DNA from: Treponema sp.
GTDB taxonomy: Bacteria > Spirochaetota > Spirochaetia > Treponematales > Breznakiellaceae
DNA: 15,847 nucleotides
Reading direction: 5' to 3'
NCBI GenBank assembly: GCA_031275535.1
Contig: JAISOR010000112.1
Span: 1-15,847 of the forward strand
Positions 8,101 to 15,549 of this stretch are shown here, piece by piece (the stretch's first letter is position 1; every line of letters starts with the position of its first letter). The notes below the pieces were generated by a model. The model worked only from the letters and a program-made list of their open reading frames with translations. It was not told the origin of the DNA and made no database searches. Position numbers and translations under genes: made by a program.

Positions 8101-9510
8101 ATTAATTTTAACGGAGGCTTTGTTCTTGCTTCGATACAGATCAGGGGGCCCCTGGGGGACCCTGAGTTTTTCGGCCGTGCCCGGGGCAACAGCCTGCGGA
8201 TCCAGGTGCCCCAGTATGTGGCGGCGGATATAGAAGTGGCGCCGGTGACGATTGAACTGGAGGGAAATGAGATGTCCTTTGGGCCGGTCCCCGCCCGGGT
8301 CGGCTCCGGGGACGGTACCGCCAGCGGCTGGTTTCGTTTTGATCGATGGATTCCGAATGTTTTTAACATGGATATCAGGGTCCCCCAGGGGAGTTCCATC
8401 CCCTTTGGGGTGGATATGATGGGCGTTATAGCCAGGGGAAGCACCTGGGGGACGCTCAAGCTCTCCATGGCGGATTATATTCTTACCGTTACCGGGGACC
8501 TTACCGGCCATGATACGGAGATAGGCCTGGATACGCGGCAGCTTGCCTCCGGGCAGTTTGGGGTATACAACCCCTCCACCAGGGTCTCGGTGGTGGCGGA
8601 TATCAATATCCATACGGGCCGGAGAGTTGAATTCGTATGGCCCAGAGCCGACTTCCCCCTGGTCCGGACCTATGCCGATGTGGGAAGCAGCGTCAGAATC
8701 AACAACGACAGCGTCTCGGGCCGGTATTCCGTGGTGGGGGATGTGGACCTGCGGAGCGGAGAAATATTTTATTTCCAGCGGAGTTTTTACATCCGGGAGG
8801 GGATCCTGTTCTTTAATGAGAACGAGATACAATTTGAGCCCCGGATTTCCGCCCGGGCGGAAGTCCGGGACCAAACCGACGAGGGGCCGGTTACTATCAG
8901 CATGATCATCGATAATGCCCCCCTGACGGATTTTACCGCCCGGTTTGAATCGGACCCGGCCCTTTCCCAGGTTGAGATTTTTTCTCTTTTAGGGCAAAAT
9001 CTGACCGGCGCCCCCTCGGAGGACGGAAGCGGGGGTATTCAGGATACCTTTGTATTATCGGCCTCTTCCGATTTATTGGCCCAGTTTAGCGTGGTCCGGC
9101 GTTTTGAACGCTATATCCGGGACTTCCTCCGGCTGGATATGTTCTCCATCCGGACCCAGGTGCTGCAGAATGCGGTACTCCAGGCCGCGGGCTTGCGGGA
9201 TCCGGTTGACAGGGATGGCGGGGTTGGTAACTATTTTGATAACACAACTGTTTTTCTAGGTAAGTATCTTGGAGCGAATATGTTTGCCCAGGCCATGTTG
9301 TCGCTGCGGTATGATGAAAACCAGACCACTATCGGCGCTTTATCATCCCAGGGGCTTGCCCTGGGAGGGGGCCTGGTTTTGGAACCGGATATAGGGTTTG
9401 AGATCCGGGGTCCCCGGTTCGGCGTCCGCTGGAATTTTGTTCCCCGGCATCTGGAGAATATGTTTATAGACGATAATTCTTTTACCTTAACATGGAGATG
9501 GTCATTTTAG
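5104..9510 (+). CDS. tamB: TamB-like inner-membrane-anchored envelope protein (translocation/assembly module, AsmA/VPS13-like)
   Basis: A very large protein (1468 residues; E. coli TamB has about 1260) predicted to sit in the inner membrane and span the periplasm. Members of this family help assemble outer-membrane proteins and are proposed to carry phospholipids along a hydrophobic beta-groove. Residues 20-41 form a single N-terminal membrane anchor after a basic start. GTLDIRNIRIYG (82-93) is the usual AsmA/TamB opening. A long region of alternating beta-strands follows. The conserved TamB C-terminal domain begins around residue 1175, with GEIFYFQRSFYIREGILFF and the SDPALSQVEIFSLLGQNL-type segment near 1290-1305. 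The last strand, FTLTWRWSF, looks like an outer-membrane beta-signal. bamA follows 55 bases later and no tamA is adjacent, which fits spirochaetes, where TamB is reported to work with BamA (shown for Borrelia). Confidence 0.9.
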   Translation: MIRISKKETGTIKKERVYRIVRFSIQLLVFLVLVALTTLLLRPLQLTMQSRMTELRDWLLARAEAVIDRKIEYGAMGPSIFGTLDIRNIRIYGDGEALLTIARFRLSYSLWDLLRGRLPEALRSIRLDRPVLTLDPERDADLRALFSPSGGAGQDLPPLPENFRLRIRNGAAAINTNGNYFRSEGIAFDGSIRGGRIVFQGRLNAETSLAGLPGPMVTRMSGRVAGELSSDFRSGNLNMSIPSLQGDRFRLNPLTFNLSLGENRLELRKINDLLPFDFYVSYEFDSDRISASFRAEDFRIRDLLSFTGPWRAYNPWLAAQASGSASFRSSPEEGRSYGLDLSGLIPSPSAGTISFAVAGRGDGEYIGFERFYFQFPQGEFRFSGGVGLNPLAPNGVVSLSNLSLTGDGMADAKLSINTSGRSINLFGENVSLGPVFLSALNGDIQMEDDGFTFALSALRFRDIESYENVRLSSLSLDGSFDTNPRHLQGSLSLDAFSLADMLDMTRPFVSSRELPFFITGIVEDLAITTEVFVNTDFEHILYNAPQMVIAYEGGRNLFALLSVSGTDRRFELNEGRIVWEEGGAEASGYADFSNLNDISFSLRTAYKDLSYYLEGVVLDRRSLSVQGSYGLQAYISTTDLGGYSGYIEASAIPVPFRNQFARLSLLTSLRYDSPDFWSLDIENLEIQDLAIPASPVTSMRISGGINQDGAAFPRIFFDDGRGILSGQAEASWGRGFTNPSGLITISDQEGIENYRIQGTYHGGYLDVFAEGSQLQLSRWIQNAHNALASGNMRLIWHSPGSYSVSMNITSLSARNGDTRIGLSTALSLDEKEFRIYELRMNYGGLIGEISSFKLDRQDASAETEARLRGTAMGRDVDVSFDMEVKFNPFDSWFDIRRAIESFEGILNIRNVRLDTIQSREPFNFVFSRAESLIALSGGPGNMLRFRISGEGDFYAAFSSPSPIRGAVIGSINTKTIDAQASNLYVDMASLWRFIPRKDIINFNGGFVLASIQIRGPLGDPEFFGRARGNSLRIQVPQYVAADIEVAPVTIELEGNEMSFGPVPARVGSGDGTASGWFRFDRWIPNVFNMDIRVPQGSSIPFGVDMMGVIARGSTWGTLKLSMADYILTVTGDLTGHDTEIGLDTRQLASGQFGVYNPSTRVSVVADINIHTGRRVEFVWPRADFPLVRTYADVGSSVRINNDSVSGRYSVVGDVDLRSGEIFYFQRSFYIREGILFFNENEIQFEPRISARAEVRDQTDEGPVTISMIIDNAPLTDFTARFESDPALSQVEIFSLLGQNLTGAPSEDGSGGIQDTFVLSASSDLLAQFSVVRRFERYIRDFLRLDMFSIRTQVLQNAVLQAAGLRDPVDRDGGVGNYFDNTTVFLGKYLGANMFAQAMLSLRYDENQTTIGALSSQGLALGGGLVLEPDIGFEIRGPRFGVRWNFVPRHLENMFIDDNSFTLTWRWSF

Positions 9511-9553
9511 GGATATACCTCTTGAGTATTTTGCTGAATTGTTAAAAAATAGG

Positions 9554-9560
9554 AAAGGAG
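9554..9560 (+). promoter_or_regulatory. Ribosome binding site of bamA
   Basis: AAAGGAG lies five bases before the ATG at 9566. It confirms the start that begins the signal peptide. This 55-base gap between tamB and bamA holds no convincing promoter or terminator. Confidence 0.75.
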
Positions 9561-9565
9561 CATAG

Positions 9566-12064
9566 ATGCGCTTACGTTTGGCAGTTTTTTTGATTTTTTT
9601 TCAGGTTTTTTCAGGTTTTGCACAGGAATCCGGTGAGTGGTACCAGGGTAAGCCGATTAGGAATATTGTGTTTGAGGGTCTTGTCCACATCAGCGCCTCC
9701 GAACTGGAGGGGATAGTGTCGCCCTTTATTGGCCGTCTTTTTAACGATGACATATTCTGGGAGATCCAGGGACGGCTCTATGCCCTGGAGTATTTTGATA
9801 TGATCACCCCCAGCGCGGTGCCGACCGACGCCCTGGGAACTGAGGTTATCCTCCGTTTTGCCGTTACCGAAAGGCCCACGGTGTCAAAGATTACCTTTGT
9901 CGGTAACAGCAAGGTCCGCAGAAGCGAGTTGCTGGGTGTTATTTCGCTGAAGGTGAATGATGTGGCTAACCAGCTCAAGCTGCGGGTGGACGAAACGGCG
10001 CTGGCCAATAAGTACCTTGAAAAGGGCTTCCCCGATGTTACCATCCGGTCCGAGATCCAGCCGGACAAGGAATCCACCGTGGCCCTGACCTTTTACATCA
10101 ACGAGGGGGAGCAGATTACCATCGATGAATTCCGGTTTGAGGGGAACTCCACTTTTTCAAACCGGACCCTCCGGGGCCAGCTTTCCTTAAAGGCCAAGGG
10201 GATCCTGAACGACGGGGCCTTCCAGGAGGCCAAGCTCATCGCGGACCGGGCCGCCATTACCCAGTATTACCATGATCGGGGCTACATTGAGGCCGAAGTT
10301 ACCGACGTGGTCCGGGATGTCCGAAAGGACGAAAAGGGTACTAATGTGATGACCATTACCTTCAGAATTTACGAGGGGAGGATCTACAATTTTGAAGGGA
10401 TCAGCTTTGAGGGGAATAAGATATTCTCCACCGAGCAGCTTGAGAAACTGGTCCGTTCCAAGACCGGAGAAACGGTTAACGCCAGGCAGGTGGAGGCGGA
10501 CCTGCAGCGGGTGGCGGACCTGTACTATGAAAACGGATATATCTTCAACTCCATAAACAGGGATGAGTCCCGGAATCCCGAAGAAGGGGTGGTTTCCTAC
10601 AAGATAACCATTGTTGAGCGGGGCAGGGCCCACGTGGAGCGGATCCTGGTCCGGGGAAACACCAAAACCAAGGATCATGTAATCCTGCGGGAAATCCCCC
10701 TGGAACCGGGGGACGTATTTTCCAAAACAAAGCTCATGGACGGGCTCCGCAATCTGTATAATCTGCAATATTTTTCCAACGTTATCCCCGATACCCCCCA
10801 GGGAAGCAGCGACAGCCTGATGGAACTGGTCCTGGATGTGGAAGAACAGCCCACCACGGATATCCAGTTCGGGCTGACCTTTTCCGGCTCCTCCGATCCC
10901 GACGCGTTCCCCATATCGGCCATGGTCCAATGGAATGACCGGAATTTTCTGGGATCCGGGAATATGGTCGGCGCGGAGGTAAACGCCTCCCCGGAGACCC
11001 AGAGCCTGGCCCTGGAATATACCCAGCAGTGGATCTTTGGGCTCCCCCTGTCCGGGGGCTTCGATTTTACGGTCCAGCATACCAAGCGGCAGGCGGCCAT
11101 GGATAATGAGGCCCCCTTCTTTAACGGGGATGAAGACGGGGCCTATCCCGACGGCTTTTCTTCCTATGACGAATACTATGACGCCAGCAAGCTGCCCCCC
11201 GCGGGCTATCTTATGGACTACAACCAGTGGAGCCTTTCCCTGGGGTTCTCCACGGGGTACCGTTTTTCGACCCCCCTGGGAAATCTGGGGGTCGGCGGCG
11301 GCGTCCGTTCCGGGATTGTCAGGAATATATTTGACGCCGGTTTATACCGGCCCTTTGATCCCGTCCTGCGGGGCGGGAACAACGTCTGGACCCCCGCCAA
11401 TTCCCTCTGGACCAGCGTTTCCCTGGATCAGCGGGATATATATTACGATCCTTCCAGGGGCTATTACGCCATCCAGCGCTTCGGTTATTATGGCATTCTC
11501 CCCGCGGAACGGGAACATTATACCAAACTCGATACCAAGGCGGAATATTTTCTTACCCTCTTTAATTTTGCCATCACGGATACCTACAACCTAAAGGCCG
11601 TATTCGGCATCCATTCGGGCCTTTCCTTTATATTCCCCCAGATTGCCCGGGACAGGCCGGAGATTGAAGACGCAAACAAGCTGGTGGTGGATGGGATGTT
11701 CGTTGGCCGGGGCTGGACCGGTGAACGGCAGAACCGGGGGCTTGCCCTCTGGGAAAACTGGGCGGAGATCCGCATGCCCCTGGTTCCGGGGATCCTGGCC
11801 CTGGACTGGTTCTTTGACGCCGCCGCGGTAAAGGATACCCCCGGGAATTTCTTCACCGGCTTCAGAATGGAGGACATGCGGTTCAGCTTTGGCGGCGGTT
11901 TCCGCTTCACCATTCCCCAGTTCCCCTTCCGGTTTATTTTTGCCAAACGGTTTAAGGTGGTAGATGGGGAAGTTCAGTGGCAGCGGGGGAATATCTGGAG
12001 GAATTCGAGCAGGGAGAATTCGGGGATTGACTTTGTCATATCCTTTGCCTTGTCTACGTATTGA
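9566..12064 (+). CDS. bamA: Outer membrane protein assembly factor BamA
   Basis: The core insertase that folds beta-barrel proteins into the outer membrane; 832 residues, close to the family norm. A signal peptide covers residues 1-19 (cleavage near FA-Q). Five POTRA domains can be laid out at roughly 30-103, 104-180, 183-271, 274-351 and 354-428. Each shows the family's start pattern of a hydrophobic strand followed by F/V-x-G-N (FEGLVHIS, FVGNSKV, FEGNSTF, FEGNKIF, VRGNTKT). The barrel runs from about 430 to the C-terminus, which ends in an aromatic residue (VISFALSTY). Loop 6 carries FVGRGW (712-717), the spirochaetal counterpart of the VRGF motif with its conserved arginine at 715. An acidic, Tyr-rich stretch at about 511-551 is probably a surface loop. 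The protein corresponds to the Treponema pallidum Tp92/TP0326 type. Confidence 0.96.
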   Translation: MRLRLAVFLIFFQVFSGFAQESGEWYQGKPIRNIVFEGLVHISASELEGIVSPFIGRLFNDDIFWEIQGRLYALEYFDMITPSAVPTDALGTEVILRFAVTERPTVSKITFVGNSKVRRSELLGVISLKVNDVANQLKLRVDETALANKYLEKGFPDVTIRSEIQPDKESTVALTFYINEGEQITIDEFRFEGNSTFSNRTLRGQLSLKAKGILNDGAFQEAKLIADRAAITQYYHDRGYIEAEVTDVVRDVRKDEKGTNVMTITFRIYEGRIYNFEGISFEGNKIFSTEQLEKLVRSKTGETVNARQVEADLQRVADLYYENGYIFNSINRDESRNPEEGVVSYKITIVERGRAHVERILVRGNTKTKDHVILREIPLEPGDVFSKTKLMDGLRNLYNLQYFSNVIPDTPQGSSDSLMELVLDVEEQPTTDIQFGLTFSGSSDPDAFPISAMVQWNDRNFLGSGNMVGAEVNASPETQSLALEYTQQWIFGLPLSGGFDFTVQHTKRQAAMDNEAPFFNGDEDGAYPDGFSSYDEYYDASKLPPAGYLMDYNQWSLSLGFSTGYRFSTPLGNLGVGGGVRSGIVRNIFDAGLYRPFDPVLRGGNNVWTPANSLWTSVSLDQRDIYYDPSRGYYAIQRFGYYGILPAEREHYTKLDTKAEYFLTLFNFAITDTYNLKAVFGIHSGLSFIFPQIARDRPEIEDANKLVVDGMFVGRGWTGERQNRGLALWENWAEIRMPLVPGILALDWFFDAAAVKDTPGNFFTGFRMEDMRFSFGGGFRFTIPQFPFRFIFAKRFKVVDGEVQWQRGNIWRNSSRENSGIDFVISFALSTY

Positions 12065-12076
12065 TATGAGGTATTG

Positions 12077-12610
12077 ATGATGATGAAACGCGGTATCATG
12101 GTATTTTTAGGGGTATGCGGTTTCTCTTTTTCTCTCTATGCCCAGCAGCTTACCCGTTTTGCGGTGGTGGATATTCCCAGGGTGTATACTTCCTTCTTCC
12201 GGGATTCCCGGGCGGTCCGGGAATTTGAGGAAAGAAGCGCCCGGACCCAGGCGGAAATTGACCGGATGACCGCGGAAATTCAGACCCTGAGGAATTCCCA
12301 GCTTGACGCGGAGGCCCAGGGCGATGAGGCGCAGTCCCTGAGGCTGCAAAACGAAATATACCGGAAATCCGAATTCTTGAAGGAATACTATCAGGTTAAA
12401 ACCGCCGAATTGGAGGATCAGAAGAAAAAACTCTCCCAATCGGGCAGCTTCCTGGAACAGGTTTATGATGAGATCCGTTTTATCGCCGAAAGTGAGGGAT
12501 ATAGCATGGTTCTCAATCTAAAGGAAAATACCGGTATCCTCTGGTACAGCCCAACGGTAGATATTACGGATAAGCTTATTCAGAATTTGAGGACTAAAGC
12601 CGGCCGGTAA
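12077..12610 (+). CDS. skp: Periplasmic chaperone Skp/OmpH family protein
   Basis: A periplasmic holdase that keeps outer-membrane proteins unfolded on the way to BamA; 177 residues. The signal peptide ends at LYAQ (about residue 22). The mature N-terminal strand FAVVDIPRVYTSF matches the family's VDxxxV start. A long charged coiled coil (about 45-120) forms the tentacle-like arm, and a C-terminal helix-strand returns to the core (SMVLNLKENTGILWYSPTVDITDKLI). The start is ambiguous: TTG at 12074 is followed by three ATG codons in tandem (12077, 12080, 12083). GAGG at 12068-12071 best serves the ATG at 12077 or 12080. The gene starts 12 bases after the bamA stop, and mutS follows where proteobacteria have lpxD. 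Confidence 0.88.
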   Translation: MMMKRGIMVFLGVCGFSFSLYAQQLTRFAVVDIPRVYTSFFRDSRAVREFEERSARTQAEIDRMTAEIQTLRNSQLDAEAQGDEAQSLRLQNEIYRKSEFLKEYYQVKTAELEDQKKKLSQSGSFLEQVYDEIRFIAESEGYSMVLNLKENTGILWYSPTVDITDKLIQNLRTKAGR

Positions 12611-12615
12611 GGGGG
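12609..12615 (+). promoter_or_regulatory. Ribosome binding site of mutS, apparently serving an ATT start at 12621
   Basis: AAGGGGG overlaps the skp stop codon and pairs well with the anti-Shine-Dalgarno sequence, with one G-U wobble. It ends five bases before an in-frame ATT at 12621. It is 29 bases from the ATG at 12645, which has no ribosome site of its own. An ATG at 12617 is too close and in a frame that stops after two codons. Confidence 0.5.
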
Positions 12616-12644
12616 GATGTATTAATTCTGCCGAATCGAGTCCT

Positions 12645-15338
12645 ATGTTGGATCAGTACAGGCGGATAAAACGGGATCATCAAGGGGATGTGCTTTTCTT
12701 TCGTTTAGGGGATTTTTATGAAATGTTCGCCGATGATGCCACAGAAGTATCTGCCCTGCTCAATCTCACCCTGACCAGCCGCAACGGGCTCCCCATGTGC
12801 GGGATTCCGTATCATGCGGCGCGTTCCTATATTGCCCGGCTCCTAAAGCTGGGGAAGAAAATAGCCATCTGTGAACAGATCTCCGAAGCGCGGGGACGGG
12901 GGATTATCGACCGCAAAGTAGTAGAGGTTATCACCCCCGGAACCACGGTGGATGAAGATTTTCTCGATAAGGGAAGCTCCAATTATTTGGCGGCCCTCTC
13001 TTCAACAAGCCGGATCGTGTCCTTTGCGTATATCGATCTGTCCACCGGGGACTTCTATGCCACCTCCTTCCCTTATGAGCAGTCCCTGGAACGGCTTCGC
13101 CAGGAGTTGGAGCGTTTGCAGATCAAGGAACTGGTGGTCCAGGAGTCCCTCCTGGGGGAGTACCCCGATTTGGCGGGGGCGATCCTGAACAGGCCGGGCC
13201 TGGTGGTGAACCGCTGGGCGGATTGGCTCTTCGACATAGCCCGGGGCCGGGAACGGCTGGAACGGCAGTTCGGTACCGCTAACCTTAAAGGTTTCGGCCT
13301 TGACGAAAGGTCGCCGGAGATTATCTCCGCCGGGGCCCTCCTGGATTATCTGGACGATACCGCCAAAAGCCTTATCCCCCATGTCCGCTCCGTAAACCTC
13401 TATGGGGATACGGAATTTGTGGGCATCGATGAATCCTCCCAGCGGAATTTGGAGCTGATTCGGAATTTGCGGGATGGGGATGTACGGTTTTCCCTCCTGG
13501 AGGTGATGGACGAAACCAGGACCGCCATGGGGCGGCGGCTCCTGAAGCGGCGGCTCCTGCATCCCCTGCGGGATCTGGGGCGGATCGACGGACGGCTCGA
13601 TATGGTGGAGACCCTCTACCACGATCAGGGCCGGCTTACGGCCTTCCGGGAACTTTTGGGCAGGACCCCGGACCTGGAGCGGCTTAGTTCCCGGCTTGCC
13701 ATGGACCGGGCCCACGGCAAGGATATGCTTTCCATAAAAAACGCCCTGGACGCCTTTAACACCCTGGAAGAAACAAGCCGGGGCCTTAGCTTTGTCTTTG
13801 AGTCCTCCACCGCCGCATCCCTGGAGTCCGGGGGCTTTGCCGCGCTCCTGGAACTGCGGGACCTTCTGGACCAGGGCCTCTGCGAGGATCCCTCCATTTT
13901 GCTCACCGAGGGGAACCTTATCCGGGACGGGTACAACCAGGAACTGGACGAGCTTCGCCAGCTGCGGGATAACGGGCGGGTCCTCTTGGAGGATTATCTT
14001 GAGGAGGAACGGACCGCCACGGGCATTCCCAGCCTTAAAATCCGTTATAACCGGTTAATTGGCTATTTCTTTGAGGTGACCAAGGTCCACCTGCCCAAGG
14101 TCCCCTCCTATTTTATCCGGCGCCAGGGCATTGTGCAGGGGGAACGGTTTACCACCGACCGGCTTGCGGCCCTGGAATCGGATATTAACGGGGCCTCCGA
14201 CAAGATCATCGAGATGGAGAAGCAGCTTTTCCTTGCCCTGCGGGATAAGGCCAAGGCGCTTATCCGGGAACTGTCCGCCGCAAGCCGGCGGATTGCGGAA
14301 CTGGATGTCGCCCAATCCCTGGCCCGGGCCGCCACGGTTCAGGGCTGGGTCCGGCCGGAGGTGAATACCGGGAATCAGCTTGAGGTATTGGAAGGCCGCC
14401 ATCCTGTGGTGGAGGCCCATCTGCCCCGGGGGGAATTCATTCCCAACAATATCTCTTTGAATGGGGAGGTCCCCTTTGTTCTTATCACCGGTCCTAATAT
14501 GGCGGGAAAATCCACCTACCTCCGCCAGGCGGCGTTGATCATCATCATGGCCCAGGCGGGGAGTTTTGTCCCCGCCCGGGAAGCCAGGATCGGCATGGTG
14601 GACCGGATCTACTGCCGGGTAGGGGCCTCGGATAATCTGGCCCGGGGGGAATCGACCTTCCTGGTGGAGATGAATGAGACCGCCCATATCCTGCATACCG
14701 CCACGGAAAAGAGCCTGGTCATCATGGACGAGGTAGGCCGGGGCACGGGCACCGGAGACGGCCTCTCCATTGCCTGGGCGGTCTGTGAGGATCTGCTGGA
14801 CCGGATCCAATGCAGGACCCTTTTTGCCACCCACTACCACGAATTGTCCATGATTTCCCATCCCCGGATGGTGAACCGGTCCATGGAGGTGCTGGACCGG
14901 AATGGGGAGATTATCTTCCTGCGGAAGCTCCAGGAGGGGCCCGCGGCGGAATCCTACGGCCTCCATGTGGCCCGTCTTGCGGGCCTTCCCGAGGGGGTCC
15001 TCCTCCGGGCCGGCCATATTATGGAACGTCTCAAGGAGGGGGAAAAGGCCCTCTACGATGTCCTGCCCGGCATGAAGCCCCGGGACGACGGGCCGCCCCC
15101 TCCCGCGGATTCCGGGGAACCCTCCGCGCTGCCGCCGGCCTCCGCGCCTCCGTCTTTCCCCGACGACCGCATGGAACGTTTTATAGAGGATCTGGAATCC
15201 CTGGACCTTAACCGCATGACCCCCCTGGAAGCCCTGAGTCGGATCCATGCCTGGCAGCAACTCTTTGGCTCAAAGACGGCCCCCCGGAGCTCCAAAAGCC
15301 GCCCCGCCCCGCCTCCCTCCCTTTTCGATTCTTATTAA
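12645..15338 (+). CDS. mutS: DNA mismatch repair protein MutS
   Basis: A mismatch-recognition ATPase that starts post-replicative repair; 897 residues from the ATG given here. The mismatch-reading Phe-x-Glu motif is present in GDFYEMF (F24, E26). Connector, lever and clamp domains follow. The ATPase domain has Walker A GPNMAGKS (616-623), Walker B VIMDE (692-696) and FATHYHEL. The D-loop region reads GRGTGTGDG instead of the more common GRGTSTFDG. After a Pro-rich linker (about 808-838), a C-terminal helical segment (NRMTPLEALSRI) resembles the MutS dimer/tetramer tail. The final PPSLFDSY may be a weak sliding-clamp motif. The start is uncertain: the upstream in-frame codons read ESSP directly before MLDQY, matching the family's usual (T/S)PMMQQY. 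The true start may therefore be the ATT at 12621, giving 905 residues. Confidence 0.95.
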   Translation: MLDQYRRIKRDHQGDVLFFRLGDFYEMFADDATEVSALLNLTLTSRNGLPMCGIPYHAARSYIARLLKLGKKIAICEQISEARGRGIIDRKVVEVITPGTTVDEDFLDKGSSNYLAALSSTSRIVSFAYIDLSTGDFYATSFPYEQSLERLRQELERLQIKELVVQESLLGEYPDLAGAILNRPGLVVNRWADWLFDIARGRERLERQFGTANLKGFGLDERSPEIISAGALLDYLDDTAKSLIPHVRSVNLYGDTEFVGIDESSQRNLELIRNLRDGDVRFSLLEVMDETRTAMGRRLLKRRLLHPLRDLGRIDGRLDMVETLYHDQGRLTAFRELLGRTPDLERLSSRLAMDRAHGKDMLSIKNALDAFNTLEETSRGLSFVFESSTAASLESGGFAALLELRDLLDQGLCEDPSILLTEGNLIRDGYNQELDELRQLRDNGRVLLEDYLEEERTATGIPSLKIRYNRLIGYFFEVTKVHLPKVPSYFIRRQGIVQGERFTTDRLAALESDINGASDKIIEMEKQLFLALRDKAKALIRELSAASRRIAELDVAQSLARAATVQGWVRPEVNTGNQLEVLEGRHPVVEAHLPRGEFIPNNISLNGEVPFVLITGPNMAGKSTYLRQAALIIIMAQAGSFVPAREARIGMVDRIYCRVGASDNLARGESTFLVEMNETAHILHTATEKSLVIMDEVGRGTGTGDGLSIAWAVCEDLLDRIQCRTLFATHYHELSMISHPRMVNRSMEVLDRNGEIIFLRKLQEGPAAESYGLHVARLAGLPEGVLLRAGHIMERLKEGEKALYDVLPGMKPRDDGPPPPADSGEPSALPPASAPPSFPDDRMERFIEDLESLDLNRMTPLEALSRIHAWQQLFGSKTAPRSSKSRPAPPPSLFDSY

Positions 15339-15339
15339 G

Positions 15340-15498
15340 GAAGAGTGGAGAGTGAAGAGTGACAAACATATTGATATGAGTAATTACGATAGGGAAGAGA
15401 AATCGACCGCGAAGAAAGACGATTTCTAAGCACTCGCATATCGTTACCCCCCGCATCACTCCACGCCGCTTCACTCCTCACTCCCAACTCTTCACACT
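15340..15498 (+). repeat. Heptad-repeat inverted-repeat island between mutS and comF
   Basis: Three tandem heptamers AGAGTGG, AGAGTGA, AGAGTGA (15342-15362) lie just after the mutS stop. On the other side, TCACTCC, TCACTCC, CAACTCT, TCACACT (15471-15498) run in the opposite sense, with one more TCACTCC at 15456-15462. The arms 15340-15362 and 15471-15493 are inverted copies of each other over 23 bases with about three mismatches. The 108 bases between them are less GC-rich than the genes and contain a small hairpin. Similar heptad repeats occur as scattered intergenic repeats in other bacteria (for example cyanobacterial short tandem repeats). I see no gene in 15339-15549. Confidence 0.7.
15398..15427 (+). 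other. Hairpin at the centre of the heptad-repeat island
   Basis: AGAAATCG (15398-15405) and CGATTTCT (15420-15427) form a perfect 8-bp stem with a 14-base loop. No T-run follows, so it is not a classical intrinsic terminator. Together with the outer inverted arms it makes the whole island partly palindromic. A T-rich tract at 15504-15511 follows the right arm and could let the large structure weakly terminate mutS transcription. Confidence 0.5.
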
Positions 15499-15549
15499 TT
15501 CTTCCTTTTTTATACAAGCAATTTCTCTCCCCGTCCCATATATTTGGGT

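Noticed and set aside
9522..9550. Possible promoter TTGAGT-17-AAAAAT before bamA
   Set aside because: The -10 match is poor and lies in a simple A-run. Gene spacing suggests read-through from tamB.
10187..11080. 297-codon minus-strand open frame inside bamA
   Set aside because: Antisense shadow of the POTRA and barrel region, with no ribosome site or recognisable motif.
13002..13715. 237-codon minus-strand open frame inside mutS
   Set aside because: Antisense shadow with Pro/Gly-rich composition and no supporting signals.
14055..15260. 401-codon open frame on the minus strand inside mutS
   Set aside because: Its translation is Gly/His/Pro/Arg-rich with no domain. It mirrors a strongly supported MutS reading frame and results from codon bias that avoids stops in the antisense frame.
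15488..15516. Possible promoter for the comF-family gene (TTCACA and TATACA)
   Set aside because: The spacing is only 14 bases and the -35 copy lies within the heptad repeats, so it is not convincing.
15335..15517. 60-codon minus-strand open frame in the mutS-comF gap containing an EELGVRSE-like stretch
   Set aside because: The peptide is a translation of the heptad repeats. Such peptides are spurious predictions from repeats of this type.
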